Counted from the stretch's first letter, positions 16,419 through 24,775 are shown. The stretch: 64,000 bases of DNA from Amycolatopsis echigonensis (GCF_014174495.1 NZ_JACJHR010000003.1:1-64000); one strand, 5' to 3'. The notes: generated by a model from the letters alone, not told the origin. Program-made: numbers and translations.

Positions 16419-17403
16419 TCGCGCGCAGATACTTCTTGCGGTAACCGCCGTTCAGCATCTCCTCGCCGAACAGCTCCGGCAGCGGCACGCCGGACACGAC
16501 CACCGGAATCGCCCGGTCGTACAGCCGGTCCGCCAACGCGACGAGGCGAAGCCCGACCATCTGGTCCGGCACCGGCGTCACGTGCTTGAGGTGCACCCGC
16601 CGGACCCCGTCGAGCAGCTTCCCGTACCGCGAGGGATGCAGGCGCTCGAGATGCTTCGTCAACGCGCCGAATTCGTCCACAGTGGACCCTTCATGCGCGG
16701 ACGCGGAGGCATCGATCTCGTCGTCCCCGACCGGCGGCGGCGCATCCGGAAGCCCGCGATGCCGGTAGTCCGGCCCGTCGACGCGGACGACGCCGAACCG
16801 TCGCGACAACGCTTGGATCTCGCGCAGGAAGTCCTCCGCCGCGAACCGCCCCTCGCCGAGCTTGTCCGGCAGGGTGTTGGAGGTCGCCGCGACGTAGACG
16901 CCCGCGTCGGTCAGTTCTTGCAGCAACCGGCTGACCAGCGTGGTGTCGCCGGGATCGTCGAGCTCGAACTCGTCGATCGCCAGCAGCCGATGCTCGGACA
17001 GCCGCGCGACCGCGTTGGCGAACCCCAGCGCGCCGACGAGGTGCGTCAGCTCGACGAACGTCCCGTACGCCTTGGGCCCCGGAGTCTCGTGCCACGTCGA
17101 CGCGAGCAGGTGGGTCTTGCCGACGCCGAAACCGCCGTCGAGGTAAAGCCCCATCGGCCCGTCCGGAATCGCCGCGCCGCCGCCGAAAAGCGACCGCAAC
17201 CGGGACTTCTTGGCCTTCGCCGCCCCGATCCGCGAAGCGAACGCCGAACACGCCTCGACCGCGGCCGCCTGGCTGGGCTCGTCCGGGTTGGGAATGTAGG
17301 TGGAAAACCGAGCCTCGCCGAACCGCGGCGGCGGCACGAGGGACGCGATCAGCTCGTCGGCCCCTAGCTCGGGAAACCGGTCGGTCAGCGCAGCGGCGGG
17401 CAT
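16360..17403 (-). CDS. zapE: Cell division protein ZapE (AFG1-like ATPase)
   Basis: AFG1/ZapE-type AAA ATPase, 347 residues, linked in proteobacteria to FtsZ-ring control; its role in actinomycetes is less clear. It has FSTYIPNPDEPSQ, Walker A GGFGVGKT (90-97), Walker B LLAIDEFELDD (about 142-150), the sensor VAATSNTLP, and the C-terminal family segment SRYGKLLDGVRRVHL followed by RLVALADRLYD and GGYRKKYLRAISRL. Start is the ATG at 17401-17403; the upstream extension is not conserved in style. Tail-to-tail overlap with the PAP2 gene. Confidence 0.92.
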   Translation of the reverse strand: MPAAALTDRFPELGADELIASLVPPPRFGEARFSTYIPNPDEPSQAAAVEACSAFASRIGAAKAKKSRLRSLFGGGAAIPDGPMGLYLDGGFGVGKTHLLASTWHETPGPKAYGTFVELTHLVGALGFANAVARLSEHRLLAIDEFELDDPGDTTLVSRLLQELTDAGVYVAATSNTLPDKLGEGRFAAEDFLREIQALSRRFGVVRVDGPDYRHRGLPDAPPPVGDDEIDASASAHEGSTVDEFGALTKHLERLHPSRYGKLLDGVRRVHLKHVTPVPDQMVGLRLVALADRLYDRAIPVVVSGVPLPELFGEEMLNGGYRKKYLRAISRLTALARDAVTAPPASR

Positions 17404-18312
17404 GGTCGAAGAGCCTATCCGGACGACCCCGGCCGCTTCGGCGCGCCTCAGCGGGGTCAGGAACGGCAAATCCGCCGGTCGGAGCCGCCTTTCGCCGGAG
17501 AAGGGACGGGCGAGCCGGGATGCGTGTGGCGACTGTCACCGGGCTGCGGCGCTGGTCAGGCGCTCCGGTGGCCCGGTCAGGACTGCGCCGCTGCCCCGGT
17601 GCGGACGGCGAAGTGGCTCGGCCCTGCAGCATCGAGCCGCGCCGCTACCCGGCGCTAGCGGCGACGCAGATCGGCCCGACGCTGTCGCATTGCATCGAGC
17701 CGCGTCGCAGGCCCCGGCACGAGCGACGGCCGCTGGCCGAGCGAGGCCGACGCTCGGCCAGCGGCCGAGGCAGCACTGTCGCCAGGCAGCCACCGCGCGA
17801 GAGCCCGAATCCCGCCGGCCAGGCCCCCCACCTTGCCGCGCAGCTGGAACGAGCCTCGCCACCGGGCCGACACGAGCAGCGGACCCCACCGAGCAAGGCC
17901 GATCATCGGCAAGCAGACCAGCACTGGTGCCACGCAGCCGTCGCACGACGCCCGAATCCGCTTGACGGCCGATCAACCCCGCCACAGTGCCGCCTGATGG
18001 GAACGAGCCGCGTCACTGGCCCCGACGCCAGCGGCGGACCGCGACGAACAAGGTCGATCGTCGGCCAACGGACCAGCAGGACTTCTGCCAAGGAGCCATC
18101 ACGACGGCTCTGATCCGTTGAGCGCCGATCAAGCTCCACACGCATCGCCGCAAGGGCGGCCAGCGCCGTGACCCGCCTACTCACCCGTTCGAGGGATGCC
18201 GCGTGAGTTTTCGCCCGGTCGGGAGGTCTTTCGAACGGGCACGTCTCCGGCGCCGCGGGCCGCTCGCGGTGACACTGGACGCGCCATGTCCGCATACAGG
18301 GAGCGAGGAACC
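17404..18312. other. Geneless 0.9-kb region with degenerate repeats
   Basis: No supported gene. About half of it is occupied by 154-bp degenerate direct repeats (17692-18153). The final 130 bp presumably hold the promoter of the Asp23 operon; I cannot identify a confident -10/-35 pair. Confidence 0.6.
17692..18153. repeat. Three degenerate 154-bp tandem copies
   Basis: Copies start at 17692, 17846 and 18000, exactly 154 bp apart. The second and third are clearly related (both open GGAACGAGCC and share AGCGGACC, CAAGG.CGATC.TCGGC and GGACCAGCA-like blocks); the first is more diverged. All frames are poorly protein-like, so a decayed minisatellite is my best description. Confidence 0.55.
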
Positions 18313-18768
18313 ATGCCGAGCACGAACCGGCCCGATGTGCCCACCGCTGTCCCGACTTCCGCGCTGTCGTCGGTCGAGCAGACGGACACCGCTGGGCGCA
18401 CCACGATCTCGTCGCTGGTCGTGCAGAAGATCGCGGCGCTCTCGACACGAGAGGTCGCCGGGGTGCACGCGCTCGGCGGCGGGGTGTCGCGAGCGATCGG
18501 GGCTATCCGGGACCGGATCCCGGGCTCGGGCGCGACCTCCACCGCGGGCGTCGCGGTCGAGGTCGGCGAGAAGCAGGCCGCGATCGACCTCGACGTCGTC
18601 GTCGAATACGGCGCACGGATCGCGGAAGTCGCCCGCGACGTGCGGCGCAACGTCATCACCTCGGTCGAGCAGATCACCGGGCTCGAGGTGATCGAGGTCA
18701 ACATCGCGGTCAACGACATCCACCTTCCCGGCGAGGAGGACGAGCCCGAGTCGAGCCGGGTCGAATGA
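18313..18768 (+). CDS. Asp23/Gls24 family envelope protein
   Basis: 151-residue Asp23/Gls24 (alkaline-shock) protein. After a 35-residue polar leader comes the domain: GRTTISSLVVQKIAALSTREVAGVHALGGG, a middle loop, GVAVEVGEKQAAIDLDVVVEYGARIAEVARDVRRNVITSVEQITG and LEVIEVNIAVNDIHL. The start ATG at 18313 follows a GAGG site 7 nt upstream, better than the ATG at 18286. Asp23 proteins bind the membrane through AmaP; an AmaP-like protein is encoded at the end of this cluster. It is followed by a 238-bp gap, so it may be transcribed with or without the downstream genes. Confidence 0.88.
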   Translation: MPSTNRPDVPTAVPTSALSSVEQTDTAGRTTISSLVVQKIAALSTREVAGVHALGGGVSRAIGAIRDRIPGSGATSTAGVAVEVGEKQAAIDLDVVVEYGARIAEVARDVRRNVITSVEQITGLEVIEVNIAVNDIHLPGEEDEPESSRVE

Positions 18769-18993
18769 CAGGGTCCGAAGGGCTCGCTGGCTGAGCAGCG
18801 CTGCGACGCTTCAGCCGGAACGCCTCGGGACGCAGCGGACCGGCGTCAGCCAGGCCGGGCGGTTCGAGTTCCGTGGAGGGCCCAGCAGCGGCAGTCCCGA
18901 AGCGCCGCGTAGGCCGCAGCACGCGCAACGCCGAACCGAATACCGAAGCACCTCAGAACAGGCACCACCTCAACCGCGCAGCACGCACATCCC

Positions 18994-19000
18994 AGGAGGG
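18994..19000 (+). promoter_or_regulatory. Strong ribosome-binding site selecting a TTG start
   Basis: AGGAGGG, 6 nt before the TTG at 19007. It is the best ribosome-binding site near the operon and supports the otherwise easily missed 58-codon gene. Confidence 0.8.
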
Positions 19001-19006
19001 CGCACG

Positions 19007-19183
19007 TTGAACGCTACGCAGACCGGGATCCTCGCCGGGCTGATTCTCGGCCTGGCCGCCACGCAAGGGTTCACCGCCTTCCTGGTGACCTTCGCGGTCG
19101 GCATCATCGGGCTCGTGGTCGGCCGGGTCCTCGACGGCGAACTCGACCTCGGCGACCTGTTCGGGAAGGGCCGAGACAAGTGA
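19007..19183 (+). CDS. Small membrane protein of Asp23 operon (DUF2273-like)
   Basis: 58-residue protein starting at TTG: MNATQTGILAGLILGLAATQ, then a second hydrophobic segment (FTAFLVTFAVGIIGLVVGRVL) and an acidic/basic C-terminus ending DLFGKGRDK. It sits where Asp23 operons of other Gram-positives carry the small DUF2273 membrane protein, and the ending resembles theirs. The last 4 bases overlap the next gene's GTG start. It probably helps anchor the Asp23 complex at the membrane. Confidence 0.82.
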   Translation: MNATQTGILAGLILGLAATQGFTAFLVTFAVGIIGLVVGRVLDGELDLGDLFGKGRDK

Positions 19184-19566
19184 CCCGGGCGGTCGAGGCA
19201 GGGCCGTCCCCCAGCGACCTTCCGGAGCCCGCCGAGCGCGGTTCGCTGACCATCGCGCACGCCGTGGTGCGCAAGGTCGCGCAGCACGCCGCTGACCAGG
19301 TTCCCGGCACGATGCTCACCGAGCGCCGAGTGGCGGGGGTCAGCGCCGGGAGGTCCGGCGCGTCCGCGAAGGTCGGCGGTTCGGACAACGACGTCGAGCT
19401 ATCCCTCGATCTCGCGTTGCGTTACCCGGCACCGGTGCGGGAAGTGACCGGGCAGGTGCGCGCGAAGGTCGTCGAAGAGGTCGAACGCATCACCTCCTAT
19501 CACGTGCGTTCGGTCGCGGTGACGGTCACCGCGCTGCTGCCGGACGTGCCCCCGAGGGTGCGATGA
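19180..19566 (+). CDS. Second Asp23/Gls24 family protein
   Basis: 128 residues; the Asp23 fold is visible as GSLTIAHAVVRKVAQHAADQVPG, VELSLDLALRYPAPVREVTGQVRAKVVEEVERITSYHVRSVAVTVTALLPD. It is shorter and less typical than the first copy. GTG start overlaps the preceding stop (GTGA) and its own stop overlaps the next ATG (ATGA), so translation is coupled through the cluster. No membrane segment. Confidence 0.82.
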   Translation: MTRAVEAGPSPSDLPEPAERGSLTIAHAVVRKVAQHAADQVPGTMLTERRVAGVSAGRSGASAKVGGSDNDVELSLDLALRYPAPVREVTGQVRAKVVEEVERITSYHVRSVAVTVTALLPDVPPRVR

Positions 19567-20099
19567 TGCGCATCCTCGTCCGTCTTCTGTCCACGCTGCT
19601 CGGTCTGGCAGTCGCGGCCGGCGGCGCGCTGCTGGCGCTCGAGGTCGGGTGGGCTTGGTGGCAGCCTGACAAGGAACCGCTGCTCGTGCCGTGGCCGCGG
19701 TGGAAGTCCGCGATCGCCGAGCTGGACTGGACCAGCACGCCGGTGCGGATCGCCGCCGGGATCGCCGTGCTCGCCGGGCTCGTGCTCCTGGTGCTGGCGC
19801 TCGGTGCGGGCGACCGTGCGGTCCGGATGACCGATCCCGCTGACGGCATCACGGTGAACACCTCGCCGCGCGCGCTCGCGCGGCTGATCGGGCTGGCGGT
19901 GCGCGCGGAGGACAACGTGCGCGGCGCGTCCGTGACGGCCAGTTCCCGCCGGGTGCGCGTGCGCGCCACAAGCCGGCTGGAAACCGAGGAGCAGCTGCGG
20001 CCGCGGCTGCTGGAAACCGTCGCCAGGGTGCTGGACGACCTCCCGCTGCAGCGTCGTCCGAAGGTGTCTGTGGTCGTCGACTCCCCGAAGGACCGGTGA
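19563..20099 (+). CDS. Membrane protein of Asp23 operon (DUF6286-like)
   Basis: 178 residues with two membrane segments (about 5-26 and 62-82) and a C-terminal Asp23/AmaP-like domain: ITVNTSPRALARLIGLAVRAEDNVRGASVTASSRRVRVRATSR, then RPRLLETVARVLDDLPLQRRPKVSVVVDSP. This resembles the DUF6286 family found in such actinobacterial operons. Overlaps the preceding gene by ATGA. Presumed membrane partner of the two Asp23 proteins. Confidence 0.75.
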   Translation: MMRILVRLLSTLLGLAVAAGGALLALEVGWAWWQPDKEPLLVPWPRWKSAIAELDWTSTPVRIAAGIAVLAGLVLLVLALGAGDRAVRMTDPADGITVNTSPRALARLIGLAVRAEDNVRGASVTASSRRVRVRATSRLETEEQLRPRLLETVARVLDDLPLQRRPKVSVVVDSPKDR

Positions 20100-20698
20100 T
20101 GAGCGCTTCCGCGGCGCGTCGCGCGCAAGGCCGTTCGTACAGTGCCGAGCGCACGCTGACCTCCTTGGTCGGCGTACTCGGCGTGCTGGCCGGCGCGGGC
20201 GCACTGGTCGTCGGCATGGGATGGCTCGGGCAGTTCCGCGGGCACCGACCAGTGCTCGACCCGATCGCGCTCGGCTGGCTGCGCGACCACGCGCTGTACG
20301 CGCGGATCGGTGCGATCGTGCTCGGGGTGCTCCTGCTCGTGTTCGGGCTGTGGTGGTTTTTCCGTTCGCTGCGCCCGGAACGCCGTCCCGACCTGAAGCT
20401 CGACGAGACAATCGGCGCGGAGCTGACCGTCACGGCCAGCGCGTTGGCCGGGGCCGTGCAAACCGACGCGGAGAGCGTTGAGGGAGTTACCCGGGCTCGC
20501 GTCCGGTCGGTGGGCACGGTGGCCGAACCGGCGTTGCGGATCACGCTCTGGCTGGCCGAGGGCACGGAAGTCCGGCGCGTGTGGGAGGACCTCGACGCGT
20601 ACGTGCTGACGCGCGCCAGGGAGTCGCTCGGCGTCGAGACGCTGCCGGCCGCGGTGCGGCTCGAACTCGACACGACCGGCCCGGCACGCGTGCGCTGA
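20099..20698 (+). CDS. Alkaline-shock membrane anchor protein, AmaP-like
   Basis: 199 residues; two membrane helices (about 22-43 and 70-89) precede a soluble domain (ELTVTASALAGAVQTDAESVEGVTRARVRSVG, then LRITLWLAEGTEVRRVWEDLDAYVLTRARESLG) typical of AmaP. The ATG shares one base with the upstream stop (TGATG); a GTG one codon earlier is also possible. It ends the cluster, 26 bp before ligC. Expected role: tethering Asp23 proteins to the membrane under envelope stress. Confidence 0.8.
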   Translation: MSASAARRAQGRSYSAERTLTSLVGVLGVLAGAGALVVGMGWLGQFRGHRPVLDPIALGWLRDHALYARIGAIVLGVLLLVFGLWWFFRSLRPERRPDLKLDETIGAELTVTASALAGAVQTDAESVEGVTRARVRSVGTVAEPALRITLWLAEGTEVRRVWEDLDAYVLTRARESLGVETLPAAVRLELDTTGPARVR

Positions 20699-20724
20699 TC
20701 CCGCGTTTCGCCCAGAATGCCCGC

Positions 20725-21798
20725 ATGGCCCTCCCTGTGCAGGCACCGATCAAACCCATGCTGGCGAAGCCGGCGAAAGCCATTCCCGATTCCGGCGGCC
20801 TGCTGTTCGAGCCGAAGTGGGACGGGTTCCGCTGCCTGGTTTTCCGCGACGGCGACGAGATCACCCTGCAGTCGCGCGCGGAGAAGCCGCTGAATCGGTA
20901 TTTCCCGGAAGTGCTCGCCGCGCTGCGGGAATCGTTGCCGGAGCGGGTCGTGCTCGACGGCGAACTCGTGGTGGCCCGCGACGGCAAGCTCGATTTCGAC
21001 GCGCTGACCGAGCGCATCCACCCGGCGGACAGCCGGGTCCAGCTGCTCGCCGAGCAGTCGCCCGCGCAGTTCGTGGCTTTCGACGTGCTCGCGCTGGGCG
21101 ACGAGTCGTTTGTGGACGAGCCGACGTCGGCTCGCCGGGAACGGCTCGAGGCTCTGCCGGGCGTCGCGCTGACGCCGGCGACGACCGATCCGGACACCGC
21201 GCGGCATTGGTTCGAGCTGTTCGAGGGCGCCGGGCTGGACGGTGTCATCGGCAAGCCGCTGAACGAGCCGTACTCGCCGGGCAAGCGGGTTTTGTTCAAG
21301 TACAAGCATTCCCGCACCGCGGACTGCGTGCTGGCGGGCCTGCGCTGGCACGTGGACGGCGCACCGGGCGAGGCGGTCGGCTCGTTCCTGCTGGGCCTGT
21401 ACGACGAGAACGGGCTGCTGCACCACGTCGGCGTGGTCGGTTCGTTCCCGGTCGCCCGCCGCCGCGAGCTGGCGCAGGAGCTCGCCCCGTTGATCACGGA
21501 CGGCGAAGGGCACCCGTGGCTGGGCGACGCGGTCCGCGAAGGGCAGCGGATCCCGGGCGGTATCACGCGCTGGCGGTCTAAGGAACAGCCGTGGGTGCCG
21601 CTGCGGCTGGAGCGCGTGGTGGAGGTCTCGTACGAGCACACGGAGGGCGGCTATCCGTCGCGCTTCCGGCACACCGCTCAGTTCGTGCGCTGGCGGCCGG
21701 ACCGGGAGCCGTCGTCGTGCGGCTACGCACAGCTGGACGAGCCGGCGCGGTACGACCTGTCGGCGGTGTTCCGGGGCGAGGTCGTCCGCACCCGCTGA
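20725..21798 (+). CDS. ligC: ATP-dependent DNA ligase LigC
   Basis: 357-residue ATP-dependent DNA ligase of the small actinobacterial LigC type, acting in back-up nick repair and end joining. Motif I EPKWDGFR with the AMP-accepting Lys31, motif III region VVLDGELVV (Glu80), motif IV GLDGVIGKPL, motif V VLFKYKHSRTADCVL, and the OB-fold region WVPLRLERVVEVSYEH. Start is the ATG at 20725; the longer frame from 20581 lies inside the AmaP-like gene. Another end-joining-type protein, the LigD polymerase, is encoded at 32.3 kb. Confidence 0.93.
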   Translation: MALPVQAPIKPMLAKPAKAIPDSGGLLFEPKWDGFRCLVFRDGDEITLQSRAEKPLNRYFPEVLAALRESLPERVVLDGELVVARDGKLDFDALTERIHPADSRVQLLAEQSPAQFVAFDVLALGDESFVDEPTSARRERLEALPGVALTPATTDPDTARHWFELFEGAGLDGVIGKPLNEPYSPGKRVLFKYKHSRTADCVLAGLRWHVDGAPGEAVGSFLLGLYDENGLLHHVGVVGSFPVARRRELAQELAPLITDGEGHPWLGDAVREGQRIPGGITRWRSKEQPWVPLRLERVVEVSYEHTEGGYPSRFRHTAQFVRWRPDREPSSCGYAQLDEPARYDLSAVFRGEVVRTR

Positions 21799-21921
21799 CC
21801 GGTGCCGGGCCGTCTGGACCAGCGTGGACCGGACACGCCGCACGACCCGCTCACTGGCTTCCCACACCAGGCGTGCCAAGCTCGACCGAGAGTTCCGCCG
21901 AGCAGACGTGAGGACCAGCCC

Positions 21922-23490
21922 GTGCACCGCCGTTCCCCCAGCCGTTTCCGTACGCGCGCCCGGCTGGCGGCGGCGACGCTGGGAGCGCTCATGCTGGCCG
22001 GGTGCACCAGCGGGCCCTCCGTGCGGCCCGCGGTGATCGACAACGACGGGCACACCACCACCGCGCCGCCCCCGAGCAGTGCCGGGGTGCCGTTGCCGCC
22101 GCTGGCCGAGCCCAAGAAGTCCAGCCTGCGGTGGGCCAACTGCGACGCGGACACCCGGCAGCGGATGGCCGCTCCGGCGCTGCCCGATTCGCTGCACGTC
22201 AGCTGTGCGCGCATGACGTCCCCGCTCGACGCGCCCGAGGACACGCAGCATCTGCTCGCCCGCATCTTCGTGCTGAAGGCGGGCGACGGCCCGATCCCGC
22301 TCGTGGTGGTCAACGACGTCGGCGGCGAGCCCGGCTCGCTGTTCGCCGCGCGCCTGGCGACCCGCCTTCCGCCGGAATTCCTCAAGAAGTTCTCGCTGAT
22401 CGGCATGGACCGGCGCGGCACCGGGCTGTCCGGCGGAGTGCAGTGCGTGCCGCTGGAAGTGCGCTCGGACCTGCTGGGCGCGGACCCGGCGGAGGGCGGC
22501 CTCGGCGAGGTGCTCGACGCGGCTCGCCGCGCCGGCCAGCAGTGCGCGCTGGACCTCGACACCGCGCAGACCGCGCTGGACAGCTGGCGCACGGCCGGGG
22601 ACCTCGACCAGCTGCGCACCCAACTGGGCCTGGACCGGCTGAACGCGCTCGGCCGCGGGGACGGTTCGAAGGTGCTTTCGGAGTACACGGTGCGTTACCC
22701 GGCGCAGGTCGGCCGCATGGTGCTGGACGGCATCCCGGACCCGGGCGCCGACCGGGCGGCCGTGCTCGACGCGGTGGCCGCTGGCGCCCAGACGACGTTC
22801 GACGCCTTCTCCGCGGACTGCGCCGCCCGCAACTGCCCGATGGGCGATGCGAAGGTCGCGCTGAAGGCGGTGACCGACCGACTCCGGACGTCCCCTGTGG
22901 ACACTGACGACGGCGTGACGATGAGCCCGGGCGTGGCGACCTACGCGGTGTACCAAGGGCTCGCCGACCGTTCGAACTGGCCTGCCCTCGCCGACGCGCT
23001 GAACGCCGCGAAGAACGGCGACGTCACGGCACTGGCCGGCTTCGCCGACCCGATCGTCGCGGACGTCCGCGGCCGCACGTCGCGCATCGGCGGCACGATC
23101 GCGACCCGCTGCAACGACACGACCACCCGGCTGCCCGCCGATCAGCTGGACCGCACGGCGGCGGGCATGCGCGCGAAGTACCCGCAGTTCGGCGCGGCCG
23201 TCGCTCAGGAACTCGCGTGGTGCGGCGCTTGGCCCGTCCGCCGCGAGGCTCTGCCTCCCGCCGGCGCGCCAGGTGCGCCGCCCATTCTGGTGGCCGCGAC
23301 CGCCACCGATCCGGTAACGCCGCAGGTCGGCACTACCCGGGCGGCGGACCAGCTGCCCAGCGCCGTGACTGTCACGTGGCAGGGCGTCGCGCACGGCGCG
23401 GTCGGCCAGTCCCCCTGCGTCACCGCCGCCGCACAGTCCTTCCTGATCGACGGCAAGGTGCCGGACAACGGCACTCTCTGCCCGGCCTAG
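21922..23490 (+). CDS. Secreted alpha/beta-hydrolase lipoprotein, Ser nucleophile missing
   Basis: 522-residue exported protein of the tripeptidyl-aminopeptidase-like alpha/beta-hydrolase family. GTG start with GAGGA 7 nt upstream. Signal peptide with basic RTRAR, hydrophobic stretch and lipobox LAGC (Cys28), so a lipoprotein. Family landmarks: oxyanion-side MDRRGTGLSG, VGRMVLDGIPDPG, a C-terminal TAP-like domain with ATATDPVTP (Asp463) and GVAHGAVGQSPCV (His491). At the nucleophile elbow, usually GYSYG or GVSYG, the sequence reads GRGDG: Gly246 replaces Ser. It may be non-catalytic, use another residue, or belong to a divergent subfamily. Monocistronic. Confidence 0.82.
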   Translation: MHRRSPSRFRTRARLAAATLGALMLAGCTSGPSVRPAVIDNDGHTTTAPPPSSAGVPLPPLAEPKKSSLRWANCDADTRQRMAAPALPDSLHVSCARMTSPLDAPEDTQHLLARIFVLKAGDGPIPLVVVNDVGGEPGSLFAARLATRLPPEFLKKFSLIGMDRRGTGLSGGVQCVPLEVRSDLLGADPAEGGLGEVLDAARRAGQQCALDLDTAQTALDSWRTAGDLDQLRTQLGLDRLNALGRGDGSKVLSEYTVRYPAQVGRMVLDGIPDPGADRAAVLDAVAAGAQTTFDAFSADCAARNCPMGDAKVALKAVTDRLRTSPVDTDDGVTMSPGVATYAVYQGLADRSNWPALADALNAAKNGDVTALAGFADPIVADVRGRTSRIGGTIATRCNDTTTRLPADQLDRTAAGMRAKYPQFGAAVAQELAWCGAWPVRREALPPAGAPGAPPILVAATATDPVTPQVGTTRAADQLPSAVTVTWQGVAHGAVGQSPCVTAAAQSFLIDGKVPDNGTLCPA

Positions 23491-23873
23491 GGATCGACCC
23501 GGCGAGCGACCGGTATTCCGCCAGCGCCTTGCGGTCTCCGCGGCGCATCGGCCGAACGGTTCCCTCTCGCCGAGAAATCGCCGCCATCCGACCAGCAATC
23601 GGCTGATCCGGCCGAGCAATCCCCGCTGAGGTCTGAGGTGGCGGGATCGGGGCTGTCCCGCCGAAGTCGTTGCGAACACTCAACCAGTATCTCGAACACG
23701 TGTTCGAACGCGCATCACTCGACCCAGTGGGATCCACTCCCTCATCTGAGACCGGAAATCTCACGAGGAGTGCCGAAAACCTCAACAGCGCACCGAATTT
23801 CGCCATTCGCAATCCGGAACGCACGCGCGACCGAGCAACGCGGCCGACACAGCGGCGGCTGAACCCGACCGTC
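23491..23873. other. 383-bp gap with an orphan LexA box
   Basis: Between the 3' ends of the hydrolase gene (+) and the tetR gene (-). No frame shows recognisable protein features. AT content is somewhat higher from 23660 to 23850, and the gap carries a perfect SOS box at 23692-23707. Confidence 0.55.
23692..23707. promoter_or_regulatory. Perfect palindromic LexA (SOS) box
   Basis: TCGAACACGTGTTCGA matches the TCGAAC-N4-GTTCGA consensus at every fixed position and is fully palindromic. Neither neighbouring gene starts here: both flanking genes end toward it. Confidence 0.8.
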
Positions 23874-24461
23874 CTAACGCGACACAGCGGGACTGGCAGC
23901 CGCCCAGGCCGCCTCGATCATCCGGAAGACCTCGTCCACCGCGGCCTCCGGATCAGCCGCCTCGCGGGCCACCGAATAGGCGTCGACCACGAACCGCGCG
24001 ATCGCCCGGCACGCCGTCGGAGTCCGCCCGAGCCCGGGGTCGGCCGCCATCGCCGACGCGAGCGACTCCGCGTGCCGCAGCCGCATCGATTCCTCGTACT
24101 CCCGCAGCGCGGGCGACCCGTCGATCATCCGCCAGACCGGCGCGACGCTGTCCGCGGTGCAATGTCGCACCAGCGCCTGGATTTCCTCCCGCAACGCCGG
24201 GATCAGCGACTCCGCCGACGCCCGCCGCTCGACCGCTCCCCGCAGGCTCTCTTCGAAGTTCGAGTCCTGTTCGAAGACCAGCGCTTCCTTCGAAGCGAAG
24301 TGCGAAAAGACCGTGGTCACCGCGACGTCCGCCTCCGCTGCGATGTCCCGGATTCCCACCTCGTCGTACCCGCGCTCGAGAAACAGCCGAAGCGCGGTGT
24401 CGGCGATCTTCCGGCGGGTCGCAGCCTTCTTGCGCTCGCGCCGCCCGGACGGCTCAGTCAT
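23874..24461 (-). CDS. TetR family transcriptional regulator
   Basis: 195-residue TetR repressor. The DNA-binding domain is KAATRRKIADTALRLFLERGYDEVGIRDIAAEADVAVTTVFSHFASKEALVFEQ (residues 12-65), with the variant VTTVFSHFASKE recognition helix; the rest is the ligand-binding domain (TetR_C of the type seen with MftR-like members). No target gene is adjacent: the neighbour at 24536 ends toward it. A 15-bp palindrome 42 bp upstream suggests autoregulation. Ligand unknown. Confidence 0.88.
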   Translation of the reverse strand: MTEPSGRRERKKAATRRKIADTALRLFLERGYDEVGIRDIAAEADVAVTTVFSHFASKEALVFEQDSNFEESLRGAVERRASAESLIPALREEIQALVRHCTADSVAPVWRMIDGSPALREYEESMRLRHAESLASAMAADPGLGRTPTACRAIARFVVDAYSVAREAADPEAAVDEVFRMIEAAWAAASPAVSR

Positions 24462-24502
24462 CCGCGGATGCTATCAGCCACAAAACCTGGCCGGTTACCA
24501 AA

Positions 24503-24517
24503 AGCTAACAGTTAGCT
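24503..24517. promoter_or_regulatory. Palindromic operator upstream of tetR
   Basis: AGCTAACAGTTAGCT: 7-bp perfect arms around one base. Its TAAC-N-GTTA core resembles TetR-family operators. It is 42-56 bp upstream of the tetR ATG. Confidence 0.65.
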
Positions 24518-24535
24518 CTTGATGGAGACGGGAGA

Positions 24536-24775
24536 CTACTGCCGGTAGCCCTCGACCTCGCTCACCGGCCGGACCGAAGCCTCGTCCGGGTCGTCGTCGA
24601 ACTCGACCCGGGCCCGGCGCTGCCGCAGCAGGTCCCAGCACTGGTCGAGCTCCTCCTCGGCCCGGCGCAACCGCTCCCGGTCGTCCGAGGACAGACCGGT
24701 CCCGATCGCCCGGTCCCGCAGCTGTTTCTCCTCCGCGATCAGCTCGTCGATCCGTCCCAAGATCCCGTCAGCCAC
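24536..24775 (-). CDS. DUF2630 family protein
   Basis: Small soluble helical protein of 79 residues: ADGILGRIDELIAEEKQLRDRAIGTGLSSDDRERLRRAEEELDQCWDLLRQRRARVEF, ending EGYRQ, all typical of DUF2630. Probably a coiled coil; function unknown. A GGAGG (24781-24785, minus strand) lies 5 nt before the GTG at 24773-24775, which I take as start in preference to the ATG four codons earlier that contains this site. Divergent from the thioredoxin gene. Confidence 0.85.
   Translation of the reverse strand: MADGILGRIDELIAEEKQLRDRAIGTGLSSDDRERLRRAEEELDQCWDLLRQRRARVEFDDDPDEASVRPVSEVEGYRQ

Noticed and set aside
19849..23679. Very long minus-strand open frame (over 1200 codons)
   Set aside because: Antisense to the Asp23 operon, ligC and the hydrolase gene; Arg/His/Gln-rich composition and no domains. 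A GC-driven shadow.
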